From positions 1-12,270 of the forward strand of contig JAPOHQ010000023.1 of assembly GCA_029979375.1 (NCBI GenBank): a stretch of DNA of 12,270 nucleotides. The letters are read 5' to 3'. Both the position numbers and the translations under genes were made by a program. This DNA is from Microbacteriaceae bacterium (GTDB taxonomy: Bacteria > Actinomycetota > Actinomycetes > Actinomycetales > Microbacteriaceae). How positions within the stretch are numbered: the stretch's first letter is position 1; each line of letters begins with the position of its first letter. The notes beneath the pieces were generated by a model that saw only the letters and a program-made list of their open reading frames with translations, searched no databases and had not been told where the DNA came from. Of this stretch, positions 8,982 to 12,270 are shown one piece after another.

Positions 8982-9626
8982 ATGAGAAAGCAAGTCCTCT
9001 CCACCTCCATCTCAGTCGGGCTAGCAACCGGGCTCTATGGTGTCTCATTCGGTGCAATCGGTGTTGCTTCTGGGCTCGATGTGCTACCAGTGATGCTTCT
9101 CAGCCTCCTGATGTTCTCCGGGGCCTCGCAATTTGCCTTTGTTGGGGTTGTGGCAGCTGGAGGCGCCCCGATAACTGCAATCTCAAGCGCCTGGCTGATG
9201 GGCATCAGGAATTCCTTTTACGCCCTCAGACTCACCTCCGTGATCGGCCCCAGGGGTCTTCTGAGGCTCCTTACGGCTCAACTGACGATAGATGAGTCCA
9301 ATGCTGTCTCTGCAGCCCAGGGCGAGTCCAGGATGCAAAAGCTAGGTTTTTGGGCCACAGGGGTTGCAGTCTTTATCTTCTGGAACAGCGCGACCCTGAT
9401 CGGGGCGCTGGCCGGCAACCTCATGGGATCCGTTGAGCAGTGGGGCCTCGATGCGGCCGCAGCGGCAGCATTCCTGGGGCTTCTTTGGCCCCGGATTAGA
9501 CAAAACTGGCAACTCGCACTTCTCGGGGCCGGCATCGCCATCGCAACAACGCCTTTCCTTCCAGCCGGGGTGCCAATCCTTCTCGCAGCGGTAGTGGCAC
9601 TTGTGCCGTTTAGGGGTGCCAAGTGA
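8982..9626 (+). CDS. azlC: AzlC family branched-chain amino-acid exporter, large subunit
   Basis: AzlC, with AzlD, forms a membrane exporter of branched-chain amino acids (LIV-E family). The 214-residue product is strongly hydrophobic with about five to seven membrane segments. It carries the family motifs SGASQFAFVG (about 46-55, second segment) and the polar stretch WLMGIRNSFYALRL (about 71-84). The start is ATG 8982, preceded by a G-rich GGGGTGGA. The frame is also open upstream into the tRNA gene, but starts there are not credible. It overlaps azlD by 4 nt (GTGA), a sign of coupled translation. The substrate is assumed from the family; some AzlC members may carry other amino acids. Confidence 0.9.
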   Translation: MRKQVLSTSISVGLATGLYGVSFGAIGVASGLDVLPVMLLSLLMFSGASQFAFVGVVAAGGAPITAISSAWLMGIRNSFYALRLTSVIGPRGLLRLLTAQLTIDESNAVSAAQGESRMQKLGFWATGVAVFIFWNSATLIGALAGNLMGSVEQWGLDAAAAAAFLGLLWPRIRQNWQLALLGAGIAIATTPFLPAGVPILLAAVVALVPFRGAK

Positions 9627-9922
9627 TTACCACTGTGATTTTGGCCTCGCTCGCTGTCTACAGCTGGAAACTCCTTGGCTACCTCGTCCCGCAACGGTTC
9701 ATTACCGATAGTTTCCGCGGATTCTCCGAGAGGGTTACGGTCGCGTTGCTAGCGGCCCTTGTCGCCATTCAGGGTCTCACCACTGATGGCGAAATCGAGT
9801 TTGATGCTCGCCTTGCGGCCCTAGCCGTTGCAGCGGTGCTGCTCGCCTTACGGGCGCCCTACATCCTCGTGGTGATTGCCGGGGCTGCCGCTGCTGCGGG
9901 GCTGCGGATGCTAGGGCTCTAG
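9623..9922 (+). CDS. azlD: AzlD family branched-chain amino-acid exporter, small subunit
   Basis: This is the small partner of AzlC. It is a 99-residue hydrophobic protein with about four short membrane segments, normal in size for AzlD. It contains a typical LGYLVPQRFI near the N-terminus, followed by RVTVALLAALVAIQGL and a segment VLLALRAPYILVVIAGAAAA. The start is GTG 9623, inside the azlC stop. Its 3' end overlaps the 3' end of the convergent, broken deformylase gene by 12 bp, so no separate terminator fits between them. Identification rests mainly on size, topology and pairing with azlC. Confidence 0.87.
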   Translation: MITTVILASLAVYSWKLLGYLVPQRFITDSFRGFSERVTVALLAALVAIQGLTTDGEIEFDARLAALAVAAVLLALRAPYILVVIAGAAAAAGLRMLGL

Positions 9923-10473
9923 ATCATCCACTCCAGGTAACCAGGAGATTCCGGGCAGCCCCCAGCCTTCCTCGTCGATGACCAACTGAAGCTCATTTCT
10001 GAAATTGGGCTGGAGTCGATCGGCATAGAGGATCCCATTTAGGTGATCAAATTCGTGCTGGAAGATTCTTGCCATCCAGCCCTCCACCTCCAGCTCATAG
10101 CTGGCTCCAGCGAGGTCCATTGCCCGAAGGACAGCCTTGGAGTGACGCCTGAGTGGAAACCTTTCACGGGGAGCGACAGGCAGCCCTCGGACTCCAGCTC
10201 GGGGTCGGGATCGCCCTCAACATAATCCGACAGTTCGAGCTCGGGGTTAATGGCCGCTCCACGGAGTTATTCGCCCTCGTATTCGTAGGAAAAGACGAAG
10301 ATCCTCAGTCCAACTCCAACCTGAGGCGCTGCGAGGCCGACGCCGGGGGCAAGATCCATCGTCTCGTACATGTCCGCTACCAGCTCACGTACCTCATCGT
10401 TTATCTCTTCCACGGCCGTGGCTGGGGTATGGAGGACGGGGTCTCCCCAGATTCTTATAGGTCGGATGGCCAT
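9911..10473 (-). pseudogene. def: Peptide deformylase, broken by a stop codon and a frameshift
   Basis: Peptide deformylase removes the formyl group from the N-terminal Met of new proteins. On the - strand the gene starts at ATG 10473 (MAIRPIRIWGDPVLHTP) and carries motif 1 GVGLAAPQVG. It then meets TAA at 10269-10267 after 68 residues (EYEGE-stop). The same frame resumes as LRGAAINPELELSD and reaches motif 2 EGCLSLP. There one base is missing at 10167-10166: CCC-GT-GAA where the family has Pro-Gly-Glu, normally CCC-GGN-GAA. The next frame continues ERFPLRRHSKAVLRAMDLAG to motif 3 QHEFDHLNG and ends at TAG 9913-9911. With both lesions repaired the protein would be 187 residues, normal for actinobacterial deformylases. 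As written, the first frame lacks the metal-binding Cys and both His residues, so it should be inactive. Well-kept flanking sequence suggests recent loss, or sequencing error at one or both sites. Confidence 0.9.
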
Positions 10474-10479
10474 TGCCCA

Positions 10480-10485
10480 AATCTA
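10480..10485 (-). promoter_or_regulatory. Possible -10 element for a leaderless def transcript
   Basis: On the - strand TAGATT (TAnnnT pattern) ends 6 nt before the def ATG (10473), so transcription could start at or next to the start codon itself. Leaderless mRNAs are common in actinobacteria. An AGGAG on this strand at 10494-10490 is about 16 nt from the ATG, too far for normal use as a ribosome binding site. No good -35 was seen. Confidence 0.3.
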
Positions 10486-10508
10486 CCCGCTCCTAGGGCC
10501 CACTGGTT

Positions 10509-10514
10509 TAGGCT
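10509..10514 (+). promoter_or_regulatory. Possible -10 element for the transporter gene
   Basis: TAGGCT fits the actinobacterial TAnnnT -10 pattern. It would give a start site near 10521 and a leader of about 26 nt containing the AGGAG at 10535-10539. It lies in the 73-nt divergent gap between def and the transporter. No clear -35 element was found. Confidence 0.3.
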
Positions 10515-10534
10515 TGGATGGCTGCGTTGCAGAC

Positions 10535-10539
10535 AGGAG
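10535..10539 (+). promoter_or_regulatory. Ribosome binding site deciding the transporter start
   Basis: AGGAG sits 7 nt before TTG 10547. This is the best start signal in the frame and argues against the upstream in-frame ATG at 10466, which overlaps the antisense def start and has no ribosome binding site. Confidence 0.65.
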
Positions 10540-10546
10540 CACCCTT

Positions 10547-11437
10547 TTGTTCACACCCGAGCTCGTCAGGATCCTGGCAATACTTCTAGCCATAACAGGA
10601 GCTGTTTTCTTGTCCCTGGGGGCACAGTTTCAAAACGATGCAGTGACAAAGCATCACGCACCAGACCAACCGAAAATTGGCTCACTGCACATCAGGCAGA
10701 TTGTGGACTTGCTCAGAAGACCCACGTGGCTCACCGGGACATCCTTTTTGCTCTTGGCCATACTGTTTCAGCTGGGAGCCCTGGCACTGGCGCCACTCAT
10801 TGTGGTTCAGCCGATTGGCGCGCTGGCTTTGATTTTGACCTCAATACTCAATGCGCGAATCTACAAATTGCGCCTCGACAGACCTACTTGGCTCGCAATT
10901 GGTATCACGCTGCTAGGAGTAGGCGCATTCGTGAGCTTCGCGGCCACCAGTGCCGTCTCCACTGAGCTCAGCGATGAGAAACTTCTGCAGGTCGTGGGAA
11001 TCTTGGTGATTCTCTTGATCTTCTTCGGTTTGGCTTTCTACATGACCAAAGGCCATGTCGGACCCTTGAGTTACATCCTCGGGGCCGGAGTTCTTTACGG
11101 GTTCGTTGCTTCGTTGGCAAAGGTCGTAATCCAGCGCTTCTATCAGGGGGACTTTGATCTACTCACACTGCTAGCCGGCGTCGCGTTGATCGGTGCAACT
11201 TTCCTGGGTGGTTGGTTTGTGCAGAACGCGTACGCCTCTGGGCCCCCAGACCTTGTCATCGCGGGTCTCACGGTTGTCGATCCTGCCGTCGCTGTTGGGA
11301 TTGCGGTAGTGATTCTCGGAGAGGCCTCGCAGGCGAAGCTCTCCGAAATTCTTGGTTATGTAGTTGCTGGCCTGATTGCAATGGGTGGAGTGCTTATGCT
11401 TTCTAGGGTTCATCCACAGCTAAGCAGTGAGGTTTGA
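10547..11437 (+). CDS. DMT-superfamily (NIPA-like) integral membrane transporter
   Basis: This 296-residue, highly hydrophobic protein has roughly nine membrane helices and resembles drug/metabolite transporter superfamily proteins, especially the NIPA-like group. The first helix ends in FLSLGAQFQNDAV, followed by a short polar loop. Later come the Gly/Pro-rich LAPLIVVQPIGALAL and, in the second half, SGPPDLVIAGLTVVDPAVAV and VVILGE, a repeat-like arrangement common in this superfamily. The substrate is unknown: divalent cations, lipid-linked sugars and metabolites are all possible, and I do not choose between them. TTG 10547 was taken as the start because of AGGAG 7 nt upstream. It is divergent from the broken def gene, and its TGA (11435-11437) touches the start of the glycosyltransferase, so the two are probably co-translated. 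Confidence 0.8.
   Translation: MFTPELVRILAILLAITGAVFLSLGAQFQNDAVTKHHAPDQPKIGSLHIRQIVDLLRRPTWLTGTSFLLLAILFQLGALALAPLIVVQPIGALALILTSILNARIYKLRLDRPTWLAIGITLLGVGAFVSFAATSAVSTELSDEKLLQVVGILVILLIFFGLAFYMTKGHVGPLSYILGAGVLYGFVASLAKVVIQRFYQGDFDLLTLLAGVALIGATFLGGWFVQNAYASGPPDLVIAGLTVVDPAVAVGIAVVILGEASQAKLSEILGYVVAGLIAMGGVLMLSRVHPQLSSEV
11429..11432 (+). promoter_or_regulatory. Ribosome binding site for the glycosyltransferase
   Basis: GAGG lies 5 nt upstream of TTG 11438, inside the last codons of the transporter gene. It supports the TTG that directly follows the transporter's TGA as the glycosyltransferase start. Confidence 0.5.
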
Positions 11438-12270
11438 TTGGCAGGCGCACTCAGAGTCGTTATCCCGTGTGACACATTTGCACCGGACATCAATGGCGCC
11501 GCGCGTTTTGCAGAGCGCCTCGCCGGCGGCCTGGTTCGTCGCGGCCACGAGGTCCACATCATTGCCCCGGCCTTTGACAGCAGCGAGGGCCCAAGAATTG
11601 AGCACCACGATGGTGTGAACATGATTGTTCACCGCCTTCGCTCACACCGGGTTCCACAGCACAGAACCCTTCGTTGGCCTGAGCCCTGGGGGATGACGAA
11701 GAAAATCTTCGAGGTGCTCAAAGAGGTCGAGCCACATGCAGTGCACATTCAATCGCACCTGATGGTAGGTCGGTTTGCCCTGCGCGCTGCAAAGAAACTC
11801 AATCTCCGCACCCTGGCCACGAACCACGTGATGCCAGAGAACCTGATGCGGTATTCGCTGCTGCCAAAATTCCTTCACAAGTTCGCAATGCGGGTCATCT
11901 GGGCAGATGCCGGACGTGTACTTCGCAAGATGGATGCTTTAACAACTCCCACAAAGCGCGCTGCGGAACTATTGGAAACTTCGGCACGAGTCAGAGGGGT
12001 TTTGCCAATTAGCTGTGGCATTGACGCATCAAGATTCGCCAACAGCACCCCAACCTCTAACCGAAGCCCGATTGCACTTTTCTTGGGGAGACTGGACGAC
12101 GAGAAGAAAGTTGATGAACTCCTCAGAGCAGCAGCGAGACTGACCGAACACCCCAAACTCCAAATTGAGCTCGTGGGAGATGGAGGGGAGAGAGCTCGAC
12201 TTGAGGAGTTAGCGGCTGAGCTAGGCATTGCAGAGAGAGTGAGATTCTTGGGACACGTCTCGGACCAGGA
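11438..12270 (+). CDS. GT4-type glycosyltransferase (3' end outside window)
   Basis: The open frame starts at TTG 11438, directly after the transporter stop, and runs through the window end; 277 residues are visible. The N-terminal half is a Rossmann-like GT-B acceptor domain: ALRVVIPCDTFAPDINGAAR (4-23) has the usual D-F-P-x-x-x-G loop, then LAGGLVRRGHEVHIIAP (28-44). The second GT-B domain opens with SPIALFLGRLDDEKKVDELL (210-229), then ELVGDGGERARLEELAAELG (244-263) and VRFLGHVSD. This is the layout of retaining GT4 enzymes that transfer sugars from nucleotide donors, such as mannosyl- or glucosyltransferases acting on lipids or glycans. The EX7E catalytic motif should lie just past the window end and cannot be checked. 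No signal peptide or membrane segment was seen. Donor and acceptor are unknown. Pairing with a membrane transporter gene hints at envelope glycolipid or glycan synthesis, but that is inference. Confidence 0.87.
   Translation, partial: MAGALRVVIPCDTFAPDINGAARFAERLAGGLVRRGHEVHIIAPAFDSSEGPRIEHHDGVNMIVHRLRSHRVPQHRTLRWPEPWGMTKKIFEVLKEVEPHAVHIQSHLMVGRFALRAAKKLNLRTLATNHVMPENLMRYSLLPKFLHKFAMRVIWADAGRVLRKMDALTTPTKRAAELLETSARVRGVLPISCGIDASRFANSTPTSNRSPIALFLGRLDDEKKVDELLRAAARLTEHPKLQIELVGDGGERARLEELAAELGIAERVRFLGHVSDQ

Noticed and set aside
10370..10546. Upstream extension of the transporter frame, including an ATG at 10466
   Set aside because: The extension reads through antisense def sequence and lacks a ribosome binding site, while TTG 10547 has AGGAG at ideal spacing and begins right before the first membrane helix.
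10153..10965. A 270-codon + strand open frame spanning the antisense of def and part of the transporter
   Set aside because: Its first half is the reverse of deformylase sequence and its second half is an out-of-frame reading of the transporter; it shows no hydrophobic pattern or domain.

Overview
The window looks like a compact chromosomal segment of a high-GC Gram-positive bacterium (Actinomycetota), most likely of the Microbacteriaceae type, possibly a small-genome freshwater lineage. The basis is the gene order recO-uppS-glyS-dusB-dgt-dnaG, the actinobacterial form of LeuA, the DPDAAG version of the DnaG Toprim motif, many GTG/TTG starts and a moderately GC-rich composition by eye. The family placement is an inference from remembered gene orders, not from a search. 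Packing is very dense: apart from one broken gene, non-coding DNA totals roughly 200 bases.

Region 1 (1-8848, + strand) is a housekeeping run: leuA (its first few codons lie outside the window), recO, uppS, glyS, dusB, dgt and dnaG. Gaps are 1-29 nt, or a 4-nt stop/start overlap, so it is probably one long operon or a set of overlapping transcripts. It joins leucine synthesis, recombination repair, cell-wall lipid carrier synthesis, glycine tRNA charging, tRNA dihydrouridylation, dNTP control and replication priming.

Region 2 (8849-9922, + strand) holds a complete tRNA-Asn(GTT) and, only 17 nt after its CCA, azlC and azlD. These two encode a branched-chain amino-acid exporter and overlap by 4 nt.

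Region 3 (9911-10473, - strand) is a peptide deformylase gene that is nearly full length by homology but broken twice, by an in-frame TAA and a one-base deletion. All three deformylase motifs are still readable. This is the most notable observation in the window.

Region 4 (10474-12270, + strand) starts with a 73-nt divergent intergenic region. It is followed by a DMT/NIPA-like membrane protein, read from a TTG with a strong ribosome binding site, and by a GT4 glycosyltransferase that starts directly after the transporter's stop and runs off the window end.

I saw no CRISPR array, insertion sequence, prophage gene, attachment-site duplication or clearly new multi-gene system. Most of the window is ordinary core genome.
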